Part shown: positions 51,131-62,045 of the stretch, piece by piece | Position numbering within the stretch: the first letter of the stretch is position 1 | Layout: each line of letters starts with the position of its first letter | DNA from: Opisthocomus hoazin | Lineage: Eukaryota; Chordata; Aves; Opisthocomiformes; Opisthocomidae | Length of the DNA: 64,000 nucleotides | Direction: 5' to 3' | NCBI RefSeq assembly: GCF_030867145.1 | Contig: NC_134415.1 | Span: 12,812,417 to 12,876,416 of the forward strand | Program-made: the position numbers and the translations under genes | Notes under the pieces: model-generated | Told to the model about the DNA's origin: nothing | The model's input: the letters and a program-made list of their open reading frames with translations, nothing else | Databases searched by the model: none

Positions 51131-52036
51131 AAATAGCTTTTTCAAAGCAATGCTTAGCTACTGTTGAAGGATTCCAAAACTTCACATATGCTTCATATGT
51201 ATCTATTTATAACTGTTAATTTTTCCCTTGTTACCACTTCCCAAAATCATTTTAGCTTAGGTTCTAACCAAACCTTTGTTTAGAATCTGTACATCATGAA
51301 CTCCCCTTTTTTCTTCTCAGCAAAATTCACATAGACACTGTGAATTCCCAGAATCATTCTCAAAATAGTTCCAGCTGAGTAACTATGCTGCATTTTTCTC
51401 ACTGCACACAGGTCTTTGTAATATCTACTCATGCTTTTGCAGATTAGTATATAAGCGCTTTGTATTTACTTAGTACATGTTTAATACTTCTATTTTATTC
51501 ATGTGTGTCCTTTAATTGGTGTGTGATAGCAAGCAGACTAATGAAAAGAGCACAGGTAAGGACTGCATAAGTCCTTACTTTCTAAATTGCAAGTATGCAT
51601 GTATTAAAAAAACAAAAAGGATCCCCTGATTACAAGACAAAGACATCGACTATTATTGCGAAAGTAAAAAAACCAAAACTAAACTGAATGTTTCAGTTCT
51701 GGTAGGCAAGTAGATTAGGACTGAAATCCTTACTCTGGACAAAGCATGAAGCCCTGAATGATCTAACATCTTAATCTGAAAGGGATCCTATAGTGTAAAA
51801 AAAAAAAACAAACCTCTACAGATGAAGTTAGCATTTACAGAGAACACTGCTCTTTCAAGAAGTGTCTTAAAACACCTTGGAAATGCTACGTGAGAGATGG
51901 AGAAATGAACATTGGTAGTTATGTCAGAAAAAAATGAAACTCTGGGAAACTTGGTGATTTAGCTCACTAACATCACTAGGAGACCACAATCTGTAAAATT
52001 CAGATTCAAACAGCTCTTGGCATAAATGAAATGTGA

Positions 52037-52079
52037 AACTAGAAACTAAAACTGAACTAGAAGCTAAAACTGAATCTAG
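52037..52079 (+). repeat. 18-bp tandem repeat, about 2.4 copies
   Basis: AACTAGAARCTAAAACTG occurs at 52037-52054 and 52055-52072 with a single difference, followed by a partial unit AATCTAG. A young local duplication. Confidence 0.85.
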
Positions 52080-55000
52080 TAAGCACTGGTATAAAATACA
52101 GAGCTACTGGATGAACACTGTCAGAAAAATCTTTCAGCAATGAAGCTATTTAAGAAAGTCTTAGCCAACATAAGAAACGTGGTATTTACTGAAGCAAGTA
52201 CTGCAAATTAACACTGATGTTGCTCAACTTCTACTCGTGTGACAGAGTATATTGGACAACCTAGAGACATCAAAACTGTGCCTGAAAAATAGCTGGCATG
52301 ACTGAAGAGAACAGTAAGAAATTTTACCCATATGCACAACATGTGAAACTGAGGAAAGGTAGATGGTGGAGCATTTGAGGGAGTGTGCCCCTACAGAAGT
52401 CACTGAGGATTACACAGCTTTGAGGACAACACGTGGTTGTAATGGAAGCATACCAGAAAAACAATTAGAAAAGAACCAAAGAATTGAAGGTGCTGGTGCT
52501 ATGCAGACGTACGTAGCAAGCAAGCAGCAAACCAGAAAATCCATTTTCTATGTGAGAAATGGATTGATCAGGGCACAGACAACTTAGGCACCAGACTTCA
52601 GACGTCAGACATTTCTTTTTCTTTTTTGGAAAAGGCTGTGGGGATTGGAGGCATCTGGAGGTGAGGAAATAGGGAGGAACGGATGATACGGGTGGGCTGC
52701 TGAAGTGCTTTAAGGGAATCCAAAAGATATCAGGCCAGGGACAAGCATACTCCCTGTTTATCTATAAAATAGGTACATTGAAGCCAAAAATTGTGCAAAT
52801 ACTGCTAAAAACATCTCTTTTGGAAGAATTACGTACAATTAACTAGAGACATTACACTCTCCAATTTATACTGGGTTTTCCCCCACAGAAGGCCAACAAC
52901 AAAGATGTGACTAGAGTTTACAGTTTTCATGGTTTTGTGATGTATATTTTTGTCCTTTCAGATATGCACAAGAAATATTCAAACTTCTCCAGAACACAAA
53001 CAATCTTTAAGTTTCTGATTAAAATTACAAATATGCAACAAAAAATTTTTACTATGAGGCTTGTGTTATCTCTAATAAAGGATATAGGAGCTAAAGTGGA
53101 GATAAAGTCGGAACAAAGACAGTTATCACACAAATGATATAAATGTTCATATATATCCTAATTTTTTAAAAAGCTGTATAACATGACAATATACAGGGTA
53201 CACTGTATGGCAATGTCTGGATTACCCTAGGAGATGCATGTTCAAGTGAATATTTTTGTTAGACTACAAATATAACATCAAGAGTGTCTCATGAGGATTT
53301 CTAACTGCTTCATGAGCTGCAGTGGTTTGTAAAGATGGTCTGACCTCCACTGACTTGCACTAATGGTGTCAGCTAATTTCATATAACTCACTAAACACAA
53401 GTAATCAAGAGCGATCTGCTATCAATAACCTGGGAGGAAAGTGGAAAGGTGATCTTGGCACCGTCCACTGTTTCTACCTGCTTTGGCAGTTTGTCACTAT
53501 CAAGCTCTCGTCCCTCTGTTGATTTCCTTACGTTGAAGGTGCACCAAGGCTGCTTAGTGCTCTTCACTCAGTTTCTAGCAGCAGCTCCCTGAGGTTCCAA
53601 TGAGCTGTGATGGCCCCAGACTCACACATTTGCACAGGCATAACCTACACTTTTAAAAAACGTACCTCGTTCTTTCCTTTCACAAAGCTCTGGTATTTAC
53701 TTGGTTCTACTATGTTACTTATTGCTAGATGATAAATCAGTGGAACCATTCATGAACCAAATATCAGTTCCTAAATCTTAATTCATACCTTCTTGTTTAG
53801 ACAATGTAGAGAAAGGGCACCCTAGTTATTCAGATTTTCCCATGAGCCGTATTTTTTTTTCATCTCTTACAGTTCTTTGATAAGAATTTTTTTCCTCTTC
53901 TTTCCACACATTTTGCTCTAAACATTAGAGATGAATGCCCGTGGCCATGTTGTAAAGCCCCAAAAAAGTGAGCAAGATCGATTTTATTCTTTCTGTTCTT
54001 TGTTTCATTCTTTCTTTGAATCGTTTTCTCCACCTTCACATTTTTGTCTCCCTCTCAGATGATCCCAGAGGTAAGATTTATGTTTACTGCTGATGTTTTA
54101 TGGTTAAGACACTGAACTTTGGTCACTGAATTACTACTATCTGTAGGTTCAGAAATCTGCCAGCCACGCACAAGTCCCCAGGGGACCTGCCACAACCCGG
54201 GTGCCGAGGGGCGCGGAATCCAGACTGTAACCCTTAAGCACCAGCAGCCCCCAGTGGTCCTGTCTGTCACTGCAGGTCACTTCTGTTGAGCTGCGCAGGT
54301 ACTCTTTCAAGGCAACTGTAAAGTCAAGTCAAGTGCCTCAGAACTAGCCAGTACTCAGGAGTCTGATGAACTCAGTAAAGAGCCATAGGTAAAGATGAAA
54401 AACTTTAATTTATTTCCAGTCATTACATACACCATGTGTGTATTACAAGACACATACCTGTAAGAGAAGGATTTTTTTGTAAAACACATTTGAAAAGGGG
54501 GGAAAATCAGACCAAAAGAAAATCAGACTTTTTATAGAAGAGCATATTTGAAGAACAGAAAATAGGTTCAGAGTCTCCTCCAGGAATATCAGGTTCTACA
54601 GCTATTTTTGACTTTTCTACAAGATCGTGACTCATGGAAAAGATACTATAGCAACCATCAATTTTTAATCTGCCTTTTGATTGAAGTTCACATACGTGGA
54701 AGCTACAGTCCATCATATCTATTGAATCAGAATTCTAAATCAAAATTTCCTGGCTGACATTTCATTCACATAATGCAAATTCAACCATGTTCTCAGAAAA
54801 TACTCAATAAGAAGCACATCCCAGCCATGGTTCTTAAACCCAGCCCATTGCAAAACAATTCAAAATTCTGTTGACTGGGATTGTTTTTCCTGTTCCCTAA
54901 AAGACCTCAGTCACTGAGGAGACATGAAGTAAGGGGGTACTGCAAAACATCACTGGAAGGGATAGAGAATAGGAGTGAGAAGAGCAGACAAACGATGCAT

Positions 55001-55089
55001 GTCTAAGACAAAAATGGGATGCTCACACCTACCCAGCTCCCTCCCACTCCAGAAGCAGAACAGTCACATCAGCACAAGCCCTGTATCGG

Positions 55090-55101
55090 TGCTGACTCAG
55101 C
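55090..55101 (+). promoter_or_regulatory. MARE/ARE-like palindrome TGCTGACTCAGC
   Basis: The 12-bp palindrome equals the T-MARE consensus (TGCTGACTCAGCA) except for the last base. It contains TGACTCAGC, the core bound by small MAF/NRF2/BACH dimers, and an AP-1 site. It lies in a locally GC-richer patch (about 55080-55150). A match this long is unlikely by chance at any one site, but function is inference. Confidence 0.4.
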
Positions 55102-57631
55102 GGAGGGAGGACGGAGGAGGAAGGATGCACCAAGCTGCCGGGGGAAGAAACACCACAGCACTTCTGCACAACACTTTTGTGCAGGATGAAAAGAAGGAAT
55201 TTCCTCTCGCTAATGTTGGAGCCCTCCAGTAACTCCTAACATCGCAGCACTGGAGATGGACGGTTGTTAATTAAAACAGCCCATCTGACACTCAGTGGGA
55301 CTTATACTTAGCTTTACATTCAAGCAGGAGATTATAAGCAGTGCAGAACAAAAACAGACAAACATGTTTGTCCTCTCCGTGCCAGAATCTCACCAGACCT
55401 GACGCCTCAGGAGCCCAGAGAGGTGACATGGCTTTACCCAGCCCCTCTGCTTCCAGAATCCAGTAGGCCAGTGGTGTCACTTAGCTCCTTCTTTTCATCC
55501 TATTACTCTTGTTGCAATAGCTGAGGACATCTAGCAGAGTCTTATAACAGACGCATACTTCCACGCTTTGTCTGCAGTGCAAGCACTGAATACTTGAGAC
55601 AAGGGAAAAAAAAAACCCAAACCCAATCCCCAGAACATGTGTGCCTCCCCTGCAACTGAAGGGCTAAATGCCGGGGTCCTTCCTCAGAGGCAACCTAAGG
55701 GAAGTCTGCCTTACTCCGTATCTCTGAATCCGATCATCACGAGCAGCAGTCAGCCCAGAGTGTGAATGTGCTAAGGGAGGCACGACAAACCCATGTAACG
55801 CCTCTCCCTGATACTCTGTTATTCTGTGGTTAAGGCTTATAAGGATTTTTGAAAGGAAGTTTATTTTTGCAAGCTGCTGAGTGCTGACGATGATGTGGGG
55901 CAGCTTTCACTTAGGCAAATGTCTTAACTTTTGTTAAGGCTCTTGGACAGACAGACTATTGCTGTCACATTTACAAGAAAAGCTGTGTAGATACATTTGG
56001 CTTAGGCTATTCAGTGAAAGTACACGTTGTAGCTTTTAACAAATAATGGACAGTTATGGTTTAGCACAAAAGGAGAAGGCAGCTTTTCTTCTTGACAGCT
56101 GCCATCTCCCCCCATCTTTTGGAAGTTCTAAAAATATTTGAGAGGTCCTAAACAATGTTCCTCATAGGTTGTCATCACTACCTAAAACATAGAGGTTGGT
56201 ATTCAGTATGACAAATCAGTTTTACGTAGTTTAACCTTCTGTCTCTGCCAGTTACATGAGGTGGATGATTCTGAAAAAGTCAGCAACCATCACAATGAAA
56301 ATATATATTACAATACAATGTGTCACACAGCACTGAAAATTAATCCTGCTGCTAAAGAAATGGAAAATGCACAATAAACACATTACCTGAAATTAAAATT
56401 GGTTTTGACCGAATCTCCAGAGCCTTTAAAGTTGTAACAATGATTTCCTAGCTATATGGACTCCTCGAATTCTCAAGTGATTCCCTGTGGAGAGCTGTAT
56501 GAATACTTTTTCCAGAATTGAAGAAAGGAAAATAGATAGCTATAATGGAACTGCAGGAGCAGCCAAGCAGTAGATTGATTCAACAGGAGAAATTCAATGC
56601 ATCCTGAAAGATTTCCTAGGATTTGCTCTCCTGCTGCTTAGGGCACAATTTGTTGTAATGAGAAACTGAGGATTTTGTTTCAGGTGTGTCAAAGCTTGTA
56701 GTGATGACTTGAAGGTACAAAGAAAAAACAACTGAAAATCTCTTTTAAATAATGCTTTTGGATGAGGAGAGAACAAGGGCAAGCTCTTCAAGGCGCAAAA
56801 CAAGTCAAATATCTCATGTAAATTCCTTAAGAGATACTAATTGAATGCACAGTTGAACTCTTTCCTTCATCTCCAAACTCCTGCATTAAACAGCCTGAAA
56901 ACCACAGTACACTTCAGTAAGCAAAACGTAGAAAGCTTTATTGCCTTATCTGGTAAAATTACACTTGTTCTCACTGTAATCTCTGCTCTCAAACATGTCC
57001 ATAGAAAAATCCTCAGTTTTAAGTTATGAAGAGATGAGTTAACAAGTTATAAAATAAAAAGCAAGTGAGGGGTTTTTTATTTAGTAAGGGAACATTTAAG
57101 CAGGCAGACAACTCTGTTCAACTGGAGCATGCCACACGGTAGAAGGCTGGCAGGAAGAATGTACTGCTAAGCACTACATAAGTCATGCATGATGTGAAAT
57201 TCACTGTGAAGAAATCAGAGTTTGTAGGCACTCATGCCCTCCTCTAGGAGAAATAAGAGTCATCATGAACACTGAGCTACTCTACAGCTCTGGTGTACCT
57301 ATGCAGATTTCTCACTAATTACTTTGTACTGAAAGCTCTGAAACTCTTTGTTTTTTCTCAAGTAAAGCCCAGAGTTTTATTCAGAAACACACTGCCAGAA
57401 GAAATTTCCTCAGGCAAAATGCTCAATGCTGATGGCATCCTGGTTTGATTAGGGAAGACATGTAAAATCTGAGATGTTCTCATTCACAACAGCACATATT
57501 GTTCAGCACTAGCATGACCCTCACACTTCTGAACATCACACTATGTACTGGAACATCACATGGTGTAGAACAACCAACAGGGAAGAAATGCATGCTCTAA
57601 AAACTACCTTACCAAGAGTGAACATTCATGC

Positions 57632-57964
57632 GTGAATGACATTATCTCTGGACATTCAGCACAGGATTACATTTTGTTACAAACCATGCAAATATCCAGA
57701 ACCCAAAGATTTGAGTCAGAGCTTTTAGAACATCGACCAAATCAGACAGCACCTACCCTTTCTCCACTAGACAACCAAAGCTGCATTACAGCTCGAGGCT
57801 CCAATCAATTTCAAGACCTACCACATGAAGTAGGATCTCGTAGAACATCCTTCCTTATTGATAAAGGGCCATCAGACTCTCCCAGCACACACAGCATAGG
57901 AGCAAGTAGTGACCATAAGAGAAACCAGCAAGTGCTTCACAACCTCAGCCCCTTCCCAAAATAA
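57632..57964 (+). other. Unassigned 110-codon open frame in the giant SMYD3 intron
   Basis: The frame begins MNDIISGHSAQDYILLQTMQ and runs 110 codons to TAA. Its composition is balanced (Ser, Gln, His, Asp) rather than skewed, unlike most chance frames nearby. I recognise no domain and no flanking promoter or splice pattern. It lies 470 bp from a SMYD3 exon on the opposite strand. Probably chance. Confidence 0.15.
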
Positions 57965-58431
57965 GGATGAGGGTCTTCTTCACTTCCAGTTGCAACTGTG
58001 TTTTGCAAGGTTTTTTTATTCTTTCTGTAAACTATGTATAGAGTATACAGAGAATATAAATTATTTCAGCCAGCTACCTGACCCTGAAGCTTGGCCTAGC
58101 TCAGCACAAAATACTAATACCTTCATGGCAATGGAGTTTGAACCAGAAAATCAATTCTGAACAGGGATGGGGCAGCATCTGAACACGTGAAACAGAGAGG
58201 AGCTAATAATCAATTATTGTAGTTCCTATTATCATTTTATTTGCTCTCAACCTGACTGTGGAAGCAGAATGGGAGTTCTGTCTCACCCATTAGCCTGGAA
58301 AGCAAGGCAAGATCTACAGCAAAAAATAAAAACACTAAGTAGCATCTAGATGAAACACAGTCTTTGCTTTTAAATGAGACAGCCCCTCTCCCCCCATCTT
58401 TGGAAGCAGTTGAATCAATTCCATCTCTTAC

Positions 58432-58606
58432 CTGTATGGTCCCAGAGTCCTGCTGCCATAGTACAAAGCTTCTTCCCAGGATTCAAGGTTAATACAAGCA
58501 TCCATGGCACAGTCAAGCATTTTCAGCTGATAGATATTTGTATCTGGAAGACGACCGGTATTGCTGTTCAAGAGACTCTGGCATCTTGCCAGAACCTGCT
58601 CCCACT
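58432..58606 (-). CDS. SMYD3: SMYD3 coding exon (TPR-like helices)
   Basis: This 175-nt exon has acceptor aataacag and donor CATACAG/gtaaga. It encodes 57 complete codons plus two split ones. The translation opens WEQVLARCQ, contains RLPDTNIYQLK and DCAMDACINL, and ends SRTLGPY plus a split Arg. These strings are close to human SMYD3 (RLPDINIYQLK, identical DCAMDACINL, TRTMEPYR). The residues correspond to about 302-358 and form helix pairs of the C-terminal TPR-like domain. This is the best conserved of the four exons and the strongest single evidence for the gene name. SMYD1 and SMYD2 share the fold but not these strings. Confidence 0.95.
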
Positions 58607-61600
58607 CTGTTATTAGCTTTAGTTAAAGAAATATGGTTAATCAAATGAAAATACAAGGTCTAAATGTTGTTAGCAAGGCTTAAGAGCCACAAGGCATTAA
58701 GATAAAAAAGCTGCCATCATTCTAGACTCTGCTTCAATTCTTGAAAACATACTTGAACTCAGAAGTGGTAGCTTAGGGAACTATACGTTCTCTACACTCA
58801 GCAAAACAATTTCTAAAGAAGGCAGTATTTCAGCAGTAAGGGGTAAAAGAAAGATGACAAAATAAAATGATATTATAATATGTAACAAACTAAAATTCAA
58901 ATACTTTTTATTTAGCTGCTGAAGCATTATTATTTACTTAAGCTTCTCCTCCAAATCTTAACACCCAAGGGCAAGAACCCATGGAAAGGTGTCTTAACAA
59001 AATGTCTCAGCAGCTAAAAAAAGTAATCTAATTTTTTGTATATTAAAATAACAGCATACTTCTAAGCTGCCCAAGATTTGGCTTAGAATTCTCATTAAAT
59101 TAGAACATTTTCTTGAAATTAATCACTCTTCTTTCTCTTTGAAACAGTTGTAAAGAGCACTGTTTTTTTTCATGTACAGCAGCATGTCTCATGCATGAGA
59201 AAGAAAAGCATTGCAGTTCTGATGTCTGACTGTAGTTCAGGATTAAGGATCTTGGCACTAAAGAAGATTTTTACCTTCAGTGCTACAAGAAGATTTTTTG
59301 TATGTTTGGAAGGAAGAAAAAGTAAGCTGGGGCTTGCATTCGCTTTAGCTGGATATTCTTTACCACAAATAACTTATTTTCATTACATTCTACACTGGTT
59401 TAACTTTTCTGTGGACCAGATTCTTCCCTCTCTAACCACACCCAAGCTGAATATCAATACTCCCACATTTTAAATTAGTACTGTCATCTGGGACTTTATA
59501 GGAGTCCCAGAATGCGAGCAGTCTAAACACCAAAAAGATACCACACACATCAGTAAGAACAAACCAAATTTTTTAAAAAATTAGACTTATAGTAAGAGAA
59601 GTAATAACATTGGTTGTTTCACAGTCCTTTCCACACAATCAGCTCGAGGAAGTTCAGCAGTTAGCTTCACGACATCACTGAAAATTCTGTTCACCCCAGT
59701 CCAGCAATGGATTTAAGTGTACAATGATAAACCTGTGATGAAGTAATTAGTCCTTCCTGAACATGGGAATATTTACATACTTAAATTTAAGAATGTGACC
59801 ACTATGTGGCTGGGCCAGGATTTATAGCATGGTTGTTACAAGGCTAAACTAGTTATTTGTGAATTGCTCCCATGCCCTTGGATTGAAAGAACCATATAAG
59901 GGAAGGAATGTGTTATTATAAAATTGCACCTCAACCTTTATATCTCTGGCAAACATCCATGTGTTCTTTACAACTGATTAAGGACAGACCAACAGAAGAA
60001 TGAGGGTTATTATTTCCACTTGATACAATTTTTGTAGAAAATACAAAGCACTGACATTCTTGAAAGATTATGATTTCAGCTGATGCACAGTGTTAGTCTG
60101 TCCACTTCTACATCTTATTATACCGCTTTGTTCACTCACTAGCATCTAATAGCAGATGTGCTATATTGCAAAACCCGTTGGGACCAAGCTTTCAGGTAGG
60201 TAAACTGCAAACCAGAAAACCCACTACCAGCTGCAACAGGACAAAAGAGAACCTGGCTGTCCTGCATCTGCCTGAGATTAGAGGAGCAGACCTCAAGCAG
60301 CTCTGCTCCTGTTGTGTGGCCTGCGATATAGAGGAATGTTTAGCATTACAACACTGTATCAGTTATCACCAGTAGCTCAGGTTTTGGAAGTCACTAACGT
60401 TCTCAATTGTAGGAACTGTTGGTTTAATTTGCTAGAAAAATTACTTTTGCAGCAACTAATGACTATGTGCCTCAGCCAGCAAGGAAGGTTTTCTATTCAT
60501 TCTTGGCAAGCGGACAAACATCAAGCCCCCTCTTCAAGTACTCGTCACTGTATGCCAGTTAGCACCGGTGTTGTGGTGCAGTGGGAGGGAAGATGACACA
60601 TTTCGTATAGCCTATGTCAGAGAATAGAAGCTGAACAGACAACGAAGACATTTTTTTTCAACCAGTCCTGATACCTTTTACTACAACGTGTTTGACTCAT
60701 TTTAAAGTATCAGTTAAATGAGTAATCTTAACTAAAGATCCTAGCAAAATTCAGTAGTTGCAATTTCTCTTGCAATTAAATATAGGAATATTAAATAAGA
60801 CCAGTATTCTGGCTCCATACTTTTGGTATAAAAATGACTGCAACTGCATGTTGCATATCTATAATTTAACTTTCGGGTTAAAACATGGGCCCTGAAGTAC
60901 AGCAGAATGCCTGAAGATCTATTTCAGTGTTGTCTGTCTCAATCCAGTGACTACAGAGGAACACAAGACAGACTAGAAACTAAATGAAGATTAAAGTTAG
61001 ATGAGAGGAGTGTTTTCCTTGTGCTAACAAACGATATTCTTAGATTAGAAAGAAACAAACTCCGTTTTTTTTGTTGTTGCAATAAAAATTGTGATCACTT
61101 GTTTCCAGCCTGGAATATCACTATGCAGACTTTGTTTTTTTGCTGCTGAAAAGGAGTACTGGAAGATTTAATTCTCTCTAGCTCCAGAGAAAGCCCACGT
61201 TTCTGAAAACAGTAAGGCATATTGCTACAATACGCCAAATTCAAGTCAGTGAAATTCCACTGAATAGACTAAGATGAGAGAGGGATCAATATACTCGTAG
61301 TCTTCTAGTAAAATTCTCCACCTCTCTTTTGCTCATCTTTTTGTGGCTGTTGCTGTTCACTAGTTTTTTTAATTGGATTGAATATCTACATGATGGCCAT
61401 TAGGCTCCAGTTCTGTTTATTAGTGTGAGATCATCTCATTCAATTTGCTTAATTATCAGTTATTATTATATATTACTTGTATTATAACTTATTATAATGA
61501 TTCTATGATGTTTGCAGTGAACCTGACTGTGATTATGTCCTTGTTATTGCCATTGTTGTGCAAAGAATGAGAACCTGGAAATGTTCACAATGGGAGCAAT

Positions 61601-61957
61601 GGGACAAAGAATTTAACATTTCAGTTTAAACTTTATTTCTTTTAGAAGTGGGTTTATATGAAGTGGTGGGCTGTGATGGCAGGAGTCTAAACCTGAGTCA
61701 AAATGCCATTTCACATCCTAGGTACCTACTCTCCCTGCCACGAAGCAGTTCCTGTCCAAGTAATCAGAGACTCTATTATTACTAATACAATTAGGAATAT
61801 TACACAGTTCAAACATCAAATTAAAATACATTATAAAACTATACAAAAATGTAAACCTTTATGAAATAAATCTCAAAAGAATAACTGCGTATTAAGGGTC
61901 TGTCTGGATTGTTTTCACAACTGGATGACAGACTGCAGCCTGTCACTGAAAGGATAC
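58607..61957 (-). other. SMYD3: SMYD3 intron
   Basis: A 3,351-nt phase-1 intron with donor gtatcc and acceptor aataacag. AT-rich, with no repeat family or nested exon recognised. Confidence 0.85.
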
Positions 61958-62045
61958 CTTCTTTCGATTTTGGATATCTCACTTCATTTACAGCATCTTT
62001 GACTTCTTTCCAGAAATGCTCTTCACCGGCCAATTTCTCAGCATC
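61958..62045 (-). CDS. SMYD3: SMYD3 coding exon (start of C-terminal domain)
   Basis: This 88-nt exon is 29 codons plus one base. It follows an acceptor reading aactag and ends at a donor GAAG/gtatcc. It begins DAEKLAGEEHFWKEV, matching the human segment that starts DADMLTG and contains VWKEV, just after the post-SET cysteines, which are encoded upstream and out of the window. The second half (after WKEV) is unlike human in sequence, but its length is identical: 15 residues up to the WEQ motif of the next exon, counting the codon split G/AG, which gives Glu. Start phase is 0 and end phase is 1. The divergent stretch falls in a helix-linker region that probably tolerates change. Equivalent human residues are about 272-300. 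Confidence 0.9.

Larger units (their letters stand above)
16641..58431 (-). other. SMYD3: Giant SMYD3 intron
   Basis: A 41,791-nt phase-2 intron bounded by donor CATACAG/gtaaga and acceptor cctctgcag. It is AT-rich and repeat-poor apart from the CR1 pieces at about 20160-20320 and 49824-50060, two ancient repeat-like remnants and short simple repeats listed separately. I saw no conserved exon on either strand. Long stretches (for example 29.6-36.4 kb, 36.6-49.8 kb and 51.2-55.0 kb) hold no feature I can support beyond those listed. Confidence 0.85.
9739..62045 (-). other. SMYD3: SMYD3 gene, 3' portion (last four coding exons and introns)
   Basis: Gene-level entry. Four short open blocks on the minus strand have good AG acceptors and GT donors (the last ends in a stop codon) and join in one frame. 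The joined product has the length and conserved strings of the SMYD3 C-terminal region, including DCAMDACINL, MFPQA and VTHG. SMYD3 is a protein lysine methyltransferase that acts in the cytoplasm and nucleus (reported substrates include MAP3K2 and histone H4). The part encoded here is the TPR-like C-terminal domain, which closes over the substrate cleft and is linked to HSP90 binding. By length these are probably exons 9-12 of 12. Introns inside the window are 3,351, 41,791 and 6,691 nt. The SET, MYND and post-SET regions lie outside, beyond base 64000. Confidence 0.93.
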
